Below are positions 23,456 to 34,537 of a stretch of 64,000 bases of DNA, piece after piece. The translations under genes and the position numbers were made by a program. Under the pieces are notes generated by a model that saw only the letters and a list, made by a program, of their open reading frames with translations, was not told the origin of the DNA and did not search any database. This stretch comes from Beta vulgaris subsp. vulgaris (taxonomy: Eukaryota; Streptophyta; Magnoliopsida; Caryophyllales; Amaranthaceae), in NCBI RefSeq assembly GCF_026745355.1, contig NC_079210.1, positions 8,872,697 through 8,936,696 of the forward strand, given 5' to 3'. The first letter of the stretch is position 1, and every line of letters begins with the position of its first letter.

Positions 23456-25167
23456 TGGTACGTGTCGTTATGCGTACAAATTGAAACCTTGTTTCATCCA
23501 CAATAGTATTAATTAAGTTTAGTACAACGATAAATAAGGGTCGATCCCACGGAGAGGTTTATATATTCTTAAAATCCAAGTTCAACTAATTAAGAGTACG
23601 TAACTATTATATACATGTTATTTACTAATATATACATATTCACATTATTTTGGGGGGGTTTTACAAGATGTTTTTGTGAATTTAACAATAAGTCTAACCT
23701 ACTATTTACAAGTGACGACAAGTAATTCCACTTTAAGCTCATAATTCTGTTAGAGATTTATAAATTCATAACCTTGATTATACTTCCAATTTCATAAATC
23801 CAAGATTGATTAGATAGATTAATTATTGGAATTCAAGTAGCCAAATTCCCCTATACTTCCATACTTTTAATCAACATTGAACTAGGTCGAATATCGATTC
23901 TAAACTAATCTAATCACCACAAGTATTTCGCAACTTTCGACGATTAAACTAGAAGCATTATAGAACTATAAGTACATAATTAATCCCTAATTAATCTAAA
24001 CATATCATATCTTTACGTTGAAATAACTAGTCCAAGTAATATTCTAGTTTGAACTTAAAACCATATTTGCATGCCTATATTAAACTAGTTACCACTTGTT
24101 ATACAATTTAGACTAGGCTAAATCACATAACTAGCAATAATCTCAACTTTATACCTAATAAGATAGCAAATTAAGCATAGAATTGAAATTTAAACATTAC
24201 AATCAAATATAATTTGAGTATCTAACAACAAAAAATCTTTAATTCAACTCGTAATTCAACAACACAATCCAAATTTACTTCAAACACACAATCCAACTTA
24301 ATTTAAATATCACAATCCAAACTTATGAACTTATGAATTTGGGCGGAAATTCACCTTCGGGTTTCGAATTTCGCACCTACGTCCAAGCTTGAACCTCACC
24401 CTCCTCGGTTGTGTGCTAGGACTCCAACCAAAGATTGTCTTCTTCGTCGAACTCGAGTACTCCAAATTAGCCCTGAAATTTAACGCTAACTCTCTCTATT
24501 TCTCTCTTGAAGTTTTATGGAATTTCTTTCATAATATTTTTGGACCCCGCAATTGGGTATTTATACCCAAATTCCGCCGCCTAAGAGGAGATTCGAACCA
24601 TTTGGAGCCAAGAATTGGGCTCTAAGTTTTCGGTCCTAAAACCGACTTTCTCGTTGCTTGTGGCACCACTTGTGTTCTCTGCTCCATCTGATTGGTCGCA
24701 ATTCGCGGCGTTTCTGATTGGTGAAGATGGGTGGTTAAAGATGGCGGTTTGAAGGAAGGAGTGAGGTGGAGCGCAGAGAGGAGGTGCGAATAGGAAGAGG
24801 ACATCACTTCTTTATTCTGTTTTGTGGTTTCCCTTTTTTTCTTTTCTTTGCTTTTATTTCTTCTTTTCCTCTTGTTTCTTTCTTTTTTCCTTTTTCTTCT
24901 TTTCTTCTATTGTCTGTTTATCTTCAAGTTGGGCTGAATTTCCATATAGAGATTGGGCTTGACTTGTAATTTTTTTGGGGACCAAGGTTTCTCATTAAAC
25001 AACAAAAAGAAAAATATTATAATTAAGTAATATTAGTAATAAAGAAAAATATAGTATATTATATCTGATAGTATTAAAAGTACATAAAATGCGTTAAAAC
25101 AATAATATAAACATACTTATAATATTAAAATAAGAGGAGATAAATATATGAAACCATGCACTTATCA
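23456..25167 (-). repeat. Right LTR (5' LTR of the minus-strand element)
   Basis: 1712 bp. On the minus strand it opens TGATAAGTGCATGG and closes ...CGTACCA. It carries GGGTCGATCCCA near 23540 and a segment matching the left LTR to 24965, then about 200 bp of AT-rich DNA absent from the left LTR. Confidence 0.85.
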
Positions 25168-25172
25168 ACAAC
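25168..25172. repeat. Target site duplication, right (ACAAC)
   Basis: One mismatch from ACAGC at 8796-8800; LINE coding resumes straight after. Confidence 0.7.
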
Positions 25173-26467
25173 CTTATCAATATGCTTGACCTAAGCTACG
25201 ATCAAGTAGATATCTACCTCCACCTCAGCCACTTTATGCTCCGTAACAGACAATGGGATCTTTATAAACTGGTTGCCCTTTTGCCTTATCATCTCGTCAA
25301 ACTAATAAAAGGAATACCTCTACTGGTTAACCCCATTCCTGAGACACCCGTATGGGGCCTGTCTTCCTCAGCTGAGTTCACTGTCAAATCAGCCACTTGG
25401 CTAGCCGATAGAGCTCCTTTTATACAGCCCAAATGGGCCTTTTCGGTGGATCTGGAGCCTACCTATCCCCCCCGAAACTACATATTTTCCTCTGGCAAAT
25501 TTGTCATAACAGTCTTGGCCTCTACCAAATTCTAGCGCAACAACACATTATCCCGAAGAATCTCTCGACCATTTATTTCTTATGTGTTCATGTATTCAAC
25601 CCCTGTGCGATGTACAACAAGTTAGAGATTGGGTCCCCAATCTTCCCAATGGTACCTCCTTGCACACTGTTCTTTCACTCTTACGATCAAATAAGAAACA
25701 AAATATTAGATTCATTTACCTTATTTGGCACATTTGGAAAGAGAGAAACGATGTCATTTTTAATAAGGCCATCCTTAATATCCACCGAATCATTCACAAG
25801 GCCATATTCCTCCACAAGGAATGGACCATAAGGGAGACAGTGGACGACTGTTTCTCTTAGGGGGTCCCCGTTCCCCTCACCACACCAGACTCATTCATCT
25901 ACACACCACCACCCTAACCACTCCATCCTCTTCGCATGAGAGCCTCCACCTCCACAAACTTTCAAACTCAACTTTGACGGTTCAGTTCGTGGCACCTCCG
26001 CAATCGTAGGAATTATAATCCGGGATTCCTTGGGAGAATTTGTCACCGCCTCAGCACGTAACCTTGACACGTCATCGGTCTACATTACCGAAGCCAAAGC
26101 TCTCCACCACGGTATTATCCAAGCCCTTCAACATAACATTCGGCACCTTCTCATTGAAGGCGGAATCTTTTGGTCGTCAACACAGTCAAAGGCATATGGT
26201 CACCTCCATGGCAGATCTCCAACATCATCACCGACATTCACTACCTCCTCAAGATTTCCAGTCCTAGGATATTTGTCATGTGTTTAGAGAAGCTAACGCC
26301 GCATCAGATTGGATAGCTAATGTGGGTCATCTAGTAGACGGTCATTTCTCTGTAGTCGATTGCACTTCTTCTGCTCTTCATCCTATCCTTGTAACTGCTA
26401 AGGTAGGAGCTCCCCTCTTGTGGAGGGTCTCATAACCTTTATTTTCTTACCTTTATATAAAAAAATG
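25173..26467 (+). pseudogene. LINE-A ORF2 C-terminal half: zinc-finger region and RNase H
   Basis: Continues the LINE broken at 8800. Frame 1 (25182-25535) has WGLSSSAEFTVKSATWLADR, the segment just before the zf-RVT domain. A shift near 25450 gives PPKLHIFLWQICHNSLGLYQIL (zf-RVT core), then LIWHIWKERNDVIFNKA (25720-25770). From about 25965 an RNase H-like domain reads FNFDGSVRGTSAIVG, IIIRDSLGEFV and ITEAKALHHGI. It ends near 26435 with LLWRVS and a stop. Stops and shifts interrupt every domain. In active LINEs the RNase H domain helps remove the RNA template. Confidence 0.8.
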
Positions 26468-27330
26468 TTATAGTATTATTCATTTTTGTTTGGATTTCCC
26501 TTTTATTTGGAGGGATGGAACCATATTATCAAATTTTGGCTTATCATTATCAATTACTTGTTTTCTTTGTTTGGATTCCCATTTGTTTCGATTTCCCCAT
26601 TTTTTGCAGTCTCATTTGATGGCTTCTAATGAAGTCAAAGGGGCTTTTTAATTACTTAGTAGGATTGCTGCTGGAATTTTGGTGAAGAGCAACACACACC
26701 AGCCCAAATAAACACAGACCTTGTTCTGATAAAAAAAATTTAGATAAGTTAAAATATGTTTATTAAGACAAGTTATGATTTTTAACACACTCACAAAATA
26801 ATTTTATATAAGCCCTAATAAGATCAGACAAGCAAAAATAAATTGAAAGGGGCTAAAGGGAAAAACAAAGAGACATGGGTATTTTTTGTTAATTGGATTC
26901 GGTTTTGCCCAATAAGTAGATAGTGCACACACTTGCCCAATAAGTACGCTAATGAACATGGATTTCATAAAATGATTATTAAGTGAAAAAAGAAAACTAA
27001 TGTCGTTAATTTTTTTTGTAAGGGGCCTAAACTGTCAAATATTATTTTGCATAAGACACACTATTAAAAATTAAGCTTAATGTGCATTTATAGTTTAAAA
27101 TCTATAATAATCATCACCGTAATTCTACAACATATATATTTTTTTTTACCTAAAATCCAATTTTCAAAAACTAAGATCAAATTCACATTTAAAATGAATG
27201 TCATTCTTTTGCTTGTCCAAATTTACTCATGTTTAAATTTTTGATTATAGGACCAAAATTTGACGTTCTTCAAAATGTTCATTTTCAAACATATTGTTTT
27301 AGTTTACACAAATCAGCGATTCAACATGTG
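26468..27330. other. Displaced 3' flank of kinase copy 2
   Basis: TAGTATTATTCAT, GGAGGGATGGAACCAT and TTTGATGGCTTCTAATGAAGTCAAAGGGGC are shared with 2938-3100 downstream of copy 1, and similarity continues in patches to ACACAAATCA near 27308. It proves that the LINE nest inserted into pre-existing duplicated flank. No gene. Confidence 0.7.
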
Positions 27331-27429
27331 TTCGTATGTTAAGATACAATTGTAAGGATTCATGCCTTAAACCCCGTTAAAAGACACTTATGCAGGCCCA
27401 ACCGATCTAATTTAGACCCTAAACTAATT

Positions 27430-28840
27430 TATCTTGACGAGGAGAAAATGGAATAAACATACCCACAATATCCATACCAATATTAGGGGGAAAAGATTTG
27501 CGTGGAAAATGTTCTATTCCAGGTCTTATCAACAGTTATACAGTCACTCAAATTCATAGTATCATAATCAAGAGGTCCAAAAACAATAGAAGAAATAGTA
27601 ACCGTATACACCCAATTATTATACCAAAAAGAGATCCTGTCACCATTAACAATTTGGCATCTCAAACCACGCCTAAGAATCAGAAAAAGACGCATAAGAT
27701 TTCTTCATTACCAAGAAGTACTATTATTCAAAACATAATTCCAAAGAGAGGCTTGTTTCAAATACTTATCTATAATCAAATCAACCTAAATATTATTCAG
27801 GAGAGGAAACAATCATCCGCAATAATTTCATTTAAAAAGTCAAATTTGTAGTTTTCACCTTCTTGAATCCAATGAGATCTGCACCCCCGCATTAAGATCC
27901 TTATTCCAGAAAAAATTCCTATTAGTTTTATCTAAACCTTGCATAATAGAAGAGGGGAGACAAAAATTTTACACTTGAAAATTAGTCTTAGTAGCTAGAT
28001 TGGAGTAAATCAACACAGCTTGACCCACTTGAGAAAGCAAATTAGCCTTCCATTTTACTAATTGATTCACAAACTTATCCAGGACTGCCCCAAAGGTATT
28101 CTATTAACCATAGAATCAATAATGGCACATCTTAAATAAGTACCTAAAGAAAAAGCATTATCCATCAACATAATATTCTTAAAAATTAAAAAATCTTCTT
28201 AGGAAACATTTGAAGTACATTGAAAAGCGAAATTATAAAAATTAACTAATTGATCAAACATACAACAATATTCATCTAAAATAGTTTTAATAAATTGACA
28301 ACTCACAATATTTGCTTTATCAAACAAAATGGTAGGCAAACATTAAAAAAAAGAGCACTTTTATACCTTATCTACCAATCTTGAGTCCAAGTAGTTTGGA
28401 ATTCGAAACTATGATTATGAATTTGACACGCCAAAAGCTCAGCATATAGAATAAATAGATACGGAGATAAGGGATCCTCCTGGTGCAAACCCCTAGAAGG
28501 ATAATAAATATCACCTGAAATCCCATTTACTAACACAGAAAAAGACATTGTAGATATGCAAGCTTTGACCCATTGGACACAAGTAGGATGAAACCCAAAC
28601 TTTTCAAGAGTTATAAGCACATAATCCCATTCTAATCTATATACGCCTTTTCCATATCTAATTTAATAGCAATCCAATCATCTTTCCCTCCTTTATTTTT
28701 AAAGTAATGAAAAATCTCATGAGCTATAAGAATATTATCTTTTAATCTTTCTGGGATAAAATCCCCTTCGAGTGGATGAATAATATTTCTCAGAAAAACT
28801 TGGAGACGATTTCAAAGAATTTTGAGATAATCTTATAAAT
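27430..28840 (-). pseudogene. LINE-B reverse transcriptase and C-terminal segments
   Basis: On the minus strand: FRPISLC...TIYKIISK (29160-28830, across the MITE), KLDMEKAY (about 28655), VLITLEKFGFHPTCVQWV (28620-28560), SVLVNGISGDIYYPSRGLHQ and EDPLSPYLFILYAELLA (28530-28430). In the catalytic FADD block near 28330 both Asp codons are missing, with a short deletion between TTTGCC and TACCATTTTG. Thereafter WKANLLSQVGQAVLI, FFWNKDLNAG and GLRCQIVNGDRISFWYNNWV (27660-27600) mark the post-RT region. Multiple stops. It cannot encode active enzyme. Confidence 0.8.
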
Positions 28841-29146
28841 GGTAAAACTAGAGGTGATCATGGGTCGGGCCGGACTTGGCCCCAAAAAGTGTCTCATTTC
28901 GGGCCAAAGCCTTAGGAGAGCCAAGTTATGGGCCAAAATTCCCGCACCGTAACCCGCAAATTCGGGATAGGCCAAGCGGGATTTTAGGTCCATTTTCGGA
29001 TCGGTAAAAAATTTAGCCTAATTTTGCATATTTAAGTTGCATGTGGCCTAGAATTTTTGCCTAAAAAATCAAGCTTGACCGGGCCCAACCGCGGGCCGAA
29101 AATTCGCGTCCAAAGCCCGTCCATGTTGATCACCTCTAGGTAAAAC
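28841..29146. mobile_element. hAT-type MITE, 290 bp, with TSD GGTAAAAC
   Basis: The element spans 28849-29138, with terminal repeats TAGAGGTGATCATGG and its near-complement CCATGTTGATCACCTCTA. It is flanked by perfect 8-bp duplications GGTAAAAC (28841-28848 and 29139-29146). It is GC-richer than its host, with GGGTCGGGCCGG near the left end. The first eight bases and the GGGTCGG word match the large hAT at 11993, so both may use related transposases (inference). No coding. Confidence 0.95.
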
Positions 29147-29418
29147 ATAAACTAATAGGTCTAAAATGATTTGCAGATTCAGGCAAGTCAATTTACTAGT
29201 CGAAAATAGCTCATCGAATCTGGTCAAAATTGGGCTTATAGATCCGATTTAGGTTCGAATCGGATGGGCCCGCAACAGTTCCTAAAGATTAACTTATCCA
29301 TCTCTAAACCGGATCGATTAATCACTAATTGATCTGGTTTTAAATGAAAATCGGATCAGTTAACCTGGTTAATGGATTCGGCTTTTGTTCAAAACTGATT
29401 CGGTTAGTCATCTGGCGC

Positions 29419-30887
29419 CAACACTAGTAGAATAAATGCCTATTGCTGCGGTAAAAAAGTGGTCTATTGCGACGGTTTTGGCCGCATAGCAATTAAGGGG
29501 GCAGCAATATGTAATTAATATATTGCTGCGTATTAAAACCGCAGCAATATTTGAACATATTACTACGGTTTTTGGGAAAAACCGTAGCAAATTATTTTAT
29601 ATCAAAATAATATTGCATATTGTTGCGGTTTCTATAAAAAACTGCAGCAATATATGGTATATAATAATAAAAATTACGCATATTGCTGCGGTTTCTTTCT
29701 AAAACCGTAGCAATAGACGCTGGGCAGGTAAAAAATATATATATATTTATTTTACTTTTTCAAACCTAAATTTTTTGTGGTTATAATAACATTATTATAA
29801 TATGTTATATTAGCTACAACAATTCAATGTTATAAACACCCAATACAAAAAGAAACTAAAAAGCAGAAAAATATATTACAAATTACAAATTCACTGTAAT
29901 GAAATTACAATTACAAAATTAAACAAAAAAACAGGAAAATATATTACAAATCAAATTCACTGTAATGAAATTATAATTACAAAATTAAACAAAAAAGCAA
30001 AAAAATATATTACAAACAAAAATCTGAAAATCGAAAAAATGAATAAAAAAATATTATCACTGATAACGAAAAAAATGACGAGAAAAAAAACGAAAAGAAA
30101 TTCTGCTTTTTTGTATGGCATAGTGAACGACGAGAAAAAACAAAAGAAATTCAGATCTGGATCGAACGGCGGAGTAGAGGAGGCACGAACACTCTGGTCG
30201 AGGCCGTTGGACTTGGCGGCTTCATCGCGTCGCTCCGTTCGAAGGTTGACGGGAGCAGTCGAGGCTGGTGGACGACGAAGATCGCGTCGCTCCGTTCACG
30301 CGTGGGAACGTGCTAATGTGCTTAGGTTGTTGGACTCGTTTTGTTTATGCACCCCTATATCCTTTATCTGACGCGTGGGAACGTACTTGTTGAGAGAGAA
30401 CGTGTCGCCGGTGAAGGTTGAGAGAGATGAGAGATGAGAGGTTGAGAGAGATGAGAGAATGATAGAGATGAGAGAGATGAGAGAGGTTGAGAGAGAGAGA
30501 AGGTTGAGAGAATGAAAGAATCGGCTGGTGAGGATTGAGAGAATGAGAGGGGGAAAAAACCCTAACACGCTTTTTATATATATTTTTTATAATTTTGCTG
30601 CGGTTTTTACCAAGAACCGCAGGAATATATTAAAAATATTTTTTTAAAATATTATTTTATTATATTGTTGCGGTTCTTGACAAAAACCGCAGCAATATGT
30701 TTGGTCAAATAGTCAATTTTTTTTCAAAAAAATTTTGATAGATACCATATTGCTGCGGTTTTAAGAAGAAACCGCAGCAATATCTTTATTTCATATTTTA
30801 TATTTATTTTTATGTGATATATTGTTGCATATGGGTAAAACTGCAGCAATATCACCGCAGCAATAAGCAATTATTCTACTAGTGCAA
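29419..30887. mobile_element. CACTA-type transposon (inner), 1463 bp, with TSD CAA
   Basis: The element spans 29422-30884. Ends are CACTAGTAGAATAA and its inverted copy TTATTCTACTAGTG. CAA flanks both sides (29419-29421 and 30885-30887). Subterminal zones are packed with TATTGCTGCGGTTTTT and its complement AAAACCGCAGCAATA, often as adjacent inverted pairs. The central 500 bp (about 30050-30560) are GC-richer, with GAGAGATGAGA repeats; they look like captured 5' UTR or coding DNA but I cannot name a source. Confidence 0.95.
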
Positions 30888-31633
30888 GTTGCTAAGTGGT
30901 TTTCGTGATTAACTGGTCCGATTTTGTGCCATGACCGAACCACTTAATTAGATAAAGTAAACGAAAAAAAATCGAGCTAAATACCAAATACGCAATAAAA
31001 TCCAAACGCAAGGAATCCAAACCCAAGTTCCAAACAAACGCAAGAAACTAAAAGAATAACCCAAATTCAGAACTAAATACCAAAATAAATTCCAAATGAC
31101 ATATTATGCGAAATTCAGAATGGAAAAAAAGGCAAACAATTCCAACCCAAATAATAAACCAAATTCTAAAATAACGAATTCAGAGGCAAAATTACATCAT
31201 AATCTCTAGTTTTCAAGATAAAAGAACCCTAGATCTTATTACGAAAACAAAATGAAAAAAAAATCTAGAATATAATTTAAATTACAAGATAAAAGAAAAA
31301 CCCTAATCTAATTACGATAATGAAATGAAAAGAAAAAAAGAAGAAAAATTACAAGATCTTCAATTTAGATGTAAAAACCCTAGACCTAAAAAATACGAAA
31401 AGCTATGCTTATCTTCGATTTAGATGAAGCAGCGTTGATGAATGACGAATGGAATTCTTCGAGTGACGAACAAAGATTTCATTATGCATTACGAGTGGAG
31501 TTCTTCGAGTTCTTTTCTCAAATAACGAATTTTCTCAATCACGGGAGGATAAACACATGGGAAAGGGGTGCGTGGTAGTTTTTTATTCGTGGGGGTGAGA
31601 AAGAAGAGAGAGAGAGGAGAGACTAGAAATCCA
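30888..31633. other. CACTA interior, AT-rich
   Basis: Contains two related stretches with AGATAAAAGAACCCTAGATC and AGATAAAAGAAAAACCCTAATC (31215-31330). It resembles 5' UTR/intron DNA on the minus strand. No coding region recognised. Confidence 0.5.
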
Positions 31634-32133
31634 TCTATCTATACAAATATATTAGAAGGTGTGCGAAAGAAAGCATATGTGCCACGTGGCACTCTCCTCA
31701 AATTTCTGATGCAAATATTTTATGTCTATTTGTACTCCTCGCTTTTTACAAAATAATGTGTAAGTGCAAGGTATCGAACACGTGACCTATGAAATGAAAA
31801 GTAAGAGCTTAACCATCAATACACTATGACTTAGTTGTTTAATGTTCCAAATAAAATATGATAAAGTCTTGTAATAATTATAATTAACTAAAAAGACTTA
31901 ACTTACAAGAGGATATTAATGTCATATTCTTTTACCACAATTTCTTTTAAGTCATTGTTTTCAAACTCAAGTCTTTCAATTTTTTTTACTTATCACGTCG
32001 TGACGTGAAATTTTCAATTTTTTAATGGACAAAAAATACGAAAAGTAGCAAAATATATTATGAAATTTAAAAATAATTAGTAATATATTTGTTTATTGTA
32101 ACTGACCCGAGGCATCACTCGGGTAAAAACTAG
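31634..32133 (+). mobile_element. Nonautonomous Helitron, 500 bp
   Basis: It begins TCTATCTATACAAATATATTA after an A. It ends with the hairpin ACCCGAG-GCATCA-CTCGGGT (32105-32124) followed by TAAAAACTAG and a T, which fits the Helitron rule (5' TC, 3' hairpin plus CTRR, A/T target). No coding. Confidence 0.8.
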
Positions 32134-32900
32134 TGCAAATATATTAAAAGGCGTGCAAAAGAAAGTCTATGTGCCACGTGGCATTCTCCTCAAATTTCTA
32201 ATGCAAATGCTTTATGTTCATGTATACTCCTCATTTTTTTTTAAAAGTTGTAAGTGTAAGGTATCAAACACGTGACCTTTGAAATGAAAAGTAAGAGCTT
32301 AACCATCAATACACTATAACTTTGTTGTTTAATGTTTGAAATAAAATATGATAAGTCTTGTAATAATTGTAGTTAACTAAAAAGACTTAACAAGTATATA
32401 CTCCTTCCGTTTTTTTATTGCTACATTGTTGTATGCACAACCATTTATGCAATGTCACTTTCAAATTAGAGTGTATTTTTTGATCCATTTAATGTAAAAT
32501 AGTGAGAAAAAGTAAAAAAAAGTAGTATTTTTGTGTCGAAAAAGAGAAAAACAAATATAAAACTATCAATTTATGGTGGGCAAAACAAGAAAAATGTAGA
32601 AATTTTAAAAACAAGAACCATTTAAGAAAAATGTACCAATTAAAACATCTTTTACAATCTTATTACGTAACGTCCAAGAGAATATTGATGTCATATTATC
32701 TTACCATAATTCTTTTTAAGGTATTGTTTTCAAACTCAAAGCTTCTTTTTTTTTACTTATCACGTCGTGACGTGAATTTTTCAATTTCTTAACAGACATA
32801 AATTACGAAAAGTAGCAAAATAAAATATGAAATAAAAAATAATAATAATATATTTGTTTATTGTAACTGACCCGAGGCATCGCCGTTGCAAAAAAACTAG
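32134..32900 (+). mobile_element. Second Helitron-like unit in tandem, with a MITE inside
   Basis: Starts right after the first CTAG with CAAATATATTAAAAGGCGTGC, repeats most of the first unit (GCCACGTGGCA, CACGTGACC, AGAGCTTAACCATCAATACACTAT) and ends GACCCGAGGCATCGCCGTTGC...AAACTAG at 32900. The right arm of its 3' hairpin is degraded and the 5' TC end is lost. It carries about 300 bp extra near 32391-32690 relative to unit 1. Confidence 0.7.
32399..32690. mobile_element. Probable Tc1/Mariner-like (Stowaway-type) MITE insertion
   Basis: Inside the second Helitron unit, TATA is followed by CTCCTTCCGTTTTTTTATTG, resembling a Stowaway terminus. The block is absent from the first unit, which confirms it as an insertion. 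The right terminus is not clear. Confidence 0.45.
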
Positions 32901-33245
32901 TTTAGGATTACAAAGAGGATGGTGTGAATGAAAGAGGGATTAGGGTTTGGGAAATAAATGTGGTGGATGGAGAGGGATTCGAGCTGGACTTCGTGAGAGA
33001 AAGGGGGGAGTGAGTTGGGCCGCTATTTGAGAATGGAAGGAATTTGGGCTTGTGTTGTTGTGGGCTCAACGCTGAATAAGACATTTTATTATCCGACGAA
33101 ATTAACATATCCAGTTTAGTGAACCAGATAAGTTAACAAAAAACCGAGCGCTTTGCCTACCAAAAAATGCAATATTTACGGATCCGATTTTGTTAAAACC
33201 GGATCTGTTGTTAAGTGACACATAACGTTTTTTCCACTAGTGATT

Positions 33246-33655
33246 TTAGGAATCAAAGTAATAACCATATGATTAATCTCGCTTAACGTCTTTCCAAAAT
33301 GAAACAAAGCCTTTATTACTCGGCACACCGAACCAGCAATTAGTGACCGATACTTTAGGAAAAAAAAAAGGCGAGAACCTATTTGAGCCAGGAGTTTTAT
33401 CTTGTGCTAGATCAAACATGACATATTTAATAATTTCTACATTAAAACACTACTAATTAGCTTATTATTATCTTGAGGCGTCAAAATAGGTGTAATCAAA
33501 TCAAAATCAACCAAGGGATAAAAAAAACAATCTTTATATGAAGTAAACTGTTTAATAAAATTACACGTGATTTCATTTTCAATAGTATATGGGTTAGTCA
33601 TGAACTAGTTTCAAAAGATTTAATTTGATCTTGATTTCTTTTAGTAGTTAGGAAG
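33246..33655 (-). pseudogene. LINE-B reverse transcriptase, N-terminal part
   Basis: On the minus strand: NFIKQFTSYKDCFF (about 33560-33515), a decayed 'DKTPGSN' type region (about 33400), then KTLSEINHMVITLIPKI up to the CACTA insertion. The right end carries TTAGTAGTTAGGAAG (33641-33655), one copy of the target duplication of the next insert. Confidence 0.75.
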
Positions 33656-33684
33656 TTTTTTTTTTGACATCGAGAAAATTTACA

Positions 33685-34482
33685 TCAATTAAAATTGAGA
33701 TTACATCCTAAGGATATTGCATCCATTCTAAAAAACAAAGAAACTAAAGCAAACGGAGCATTATATGCTCTTACAAAACAAGTACAATGATGTAAATAAA
33801 TAAAGCTGCTAGAAATCTGCTTGCAATGGAGGTCATTAAGGTTGGACAACTGGATGACTTTGTTGCTGACAGGAGAGGAGCGACAAAGACCTGAACAGAG
33901 GAGTGGGAAGGGTGGACCTGCTTCATGATCGGGGCGACAAAGGAACAGCGAGTTAATAGACTCGCAACAAAACCAAGTCACAATCCTTTGCGACTGAATA
34001 CCCTGTGGAATGGGTATTTCTGGCTTCTTCGGTGAGGAGAAGCTCGAATGCGTTGACGTGCTATAAACCCAATTAACAAATTCGGGAGCCATCTTCAGAT
34101 ATCGTTTTGTCAAGGCAATGATCAAGAAGGTCATTACCAAGCGAGAAAGAGATCTAAGCATTGTTAGATCTCGAACAAACCTCCGATTCACAAAATCGGA
34201 GAGAACAAACCCCAGCAATGAAACCACGTGCCGCACAAACCTGAGCCAATCGTACAGACCAGACCCAACAATTTGACGACAAAAACTACCTCCAACAAGA
34301 ACCAAAAACACCAAGCAGATTGAGAAAGCAAAACATATGTTCATATTACCACTACCAAGAAACAGACAACACAGAAAACACCTAGGGCCAACACTAATAA
34401 CTCGAACCGGGGACGGGGAAAGGAAGCCACCAACTAGGACCGCAACACTGACAAGGGGAGGGGGAGGAAAAGCCCAGGACAA
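33685..34482 (-). CDS. Unknown 265-residue frame in the polyA retroelement
   Basis: An open frame ends about 30 bp before the polyA tail. The first half is hydrophobic and Leu/Val/Phe-rich (possible membrane segments around residues 45-65), the second half is Ser/Cys-rich, and it ends FFRMDAISLGCNLNFN. I recognise no domain. The end overlaps what looks like the conserved LINE 3' tail. It may be fortuitous. The upstream repeat (PSPV, CCCTCCCC on the coding strand) is interrupted by the chromovirus at 34538, so any longer frame is broken. Confidence 0.3.
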   Translation of the reverse strand: MSWAFPPPPLVSVAVLVGGFLSPSPVRVISVGPRCFLCCLFLGSGNMNICFAFSICLVFLVLVGGSFCRQIVGSGLYDWLRFVRHVVSLLGFVLSDFVNRRFVRDLTMLRSLSRLVMTFLIIALTKRYLKMAPEFVNWVYSTSTHSSFSSPKKPEIPIPQGIQSQRIVTWFCCESINSLFLCRPDHEAGPPFPLLCSGLCRSSPVSNKVIQLSNLNDLHCKQISSSFIYLHHCTCFVRAYNAPFALVSLFFRMDAISLGCNLNFN

Positions 34483-34537
34483 CTACAGCGAATACGTACG
34501 AGATAGGGTAGGGGGAAGGGGAAGCCCACAGCAACAC

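Larger units (their letters stand above)
29191..33245. mobile_element. CACTA-type transposon (outer), about 4 kb, nonautonomous
   Basis: The element spans 29194-33242. The right end on the minus strand starts CACTAGTGGAAAAAAC; the left end reads TACTAGTCGAAAATAG, a decayed match. ATT borders both sides (29191-29193 and 33243-33245), a 3-bp duplication as expected for CACTA elements. Both subterminal zones carry ACCGGATC/GATCCGATTTT words in both orientations. LINE RT coding joins across the site. No transposase is seen; the interior is filled by another CACTA element, intron-like AT-rich DNA and Helitron ends. Confidence 0.75.

Noticed and set aside
30296..30568. 90-aa minus frame in the inner CACTA element
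   Set aside because: Leu/Ser repeat from the antisense of GAGAGATGAGAG repeats.
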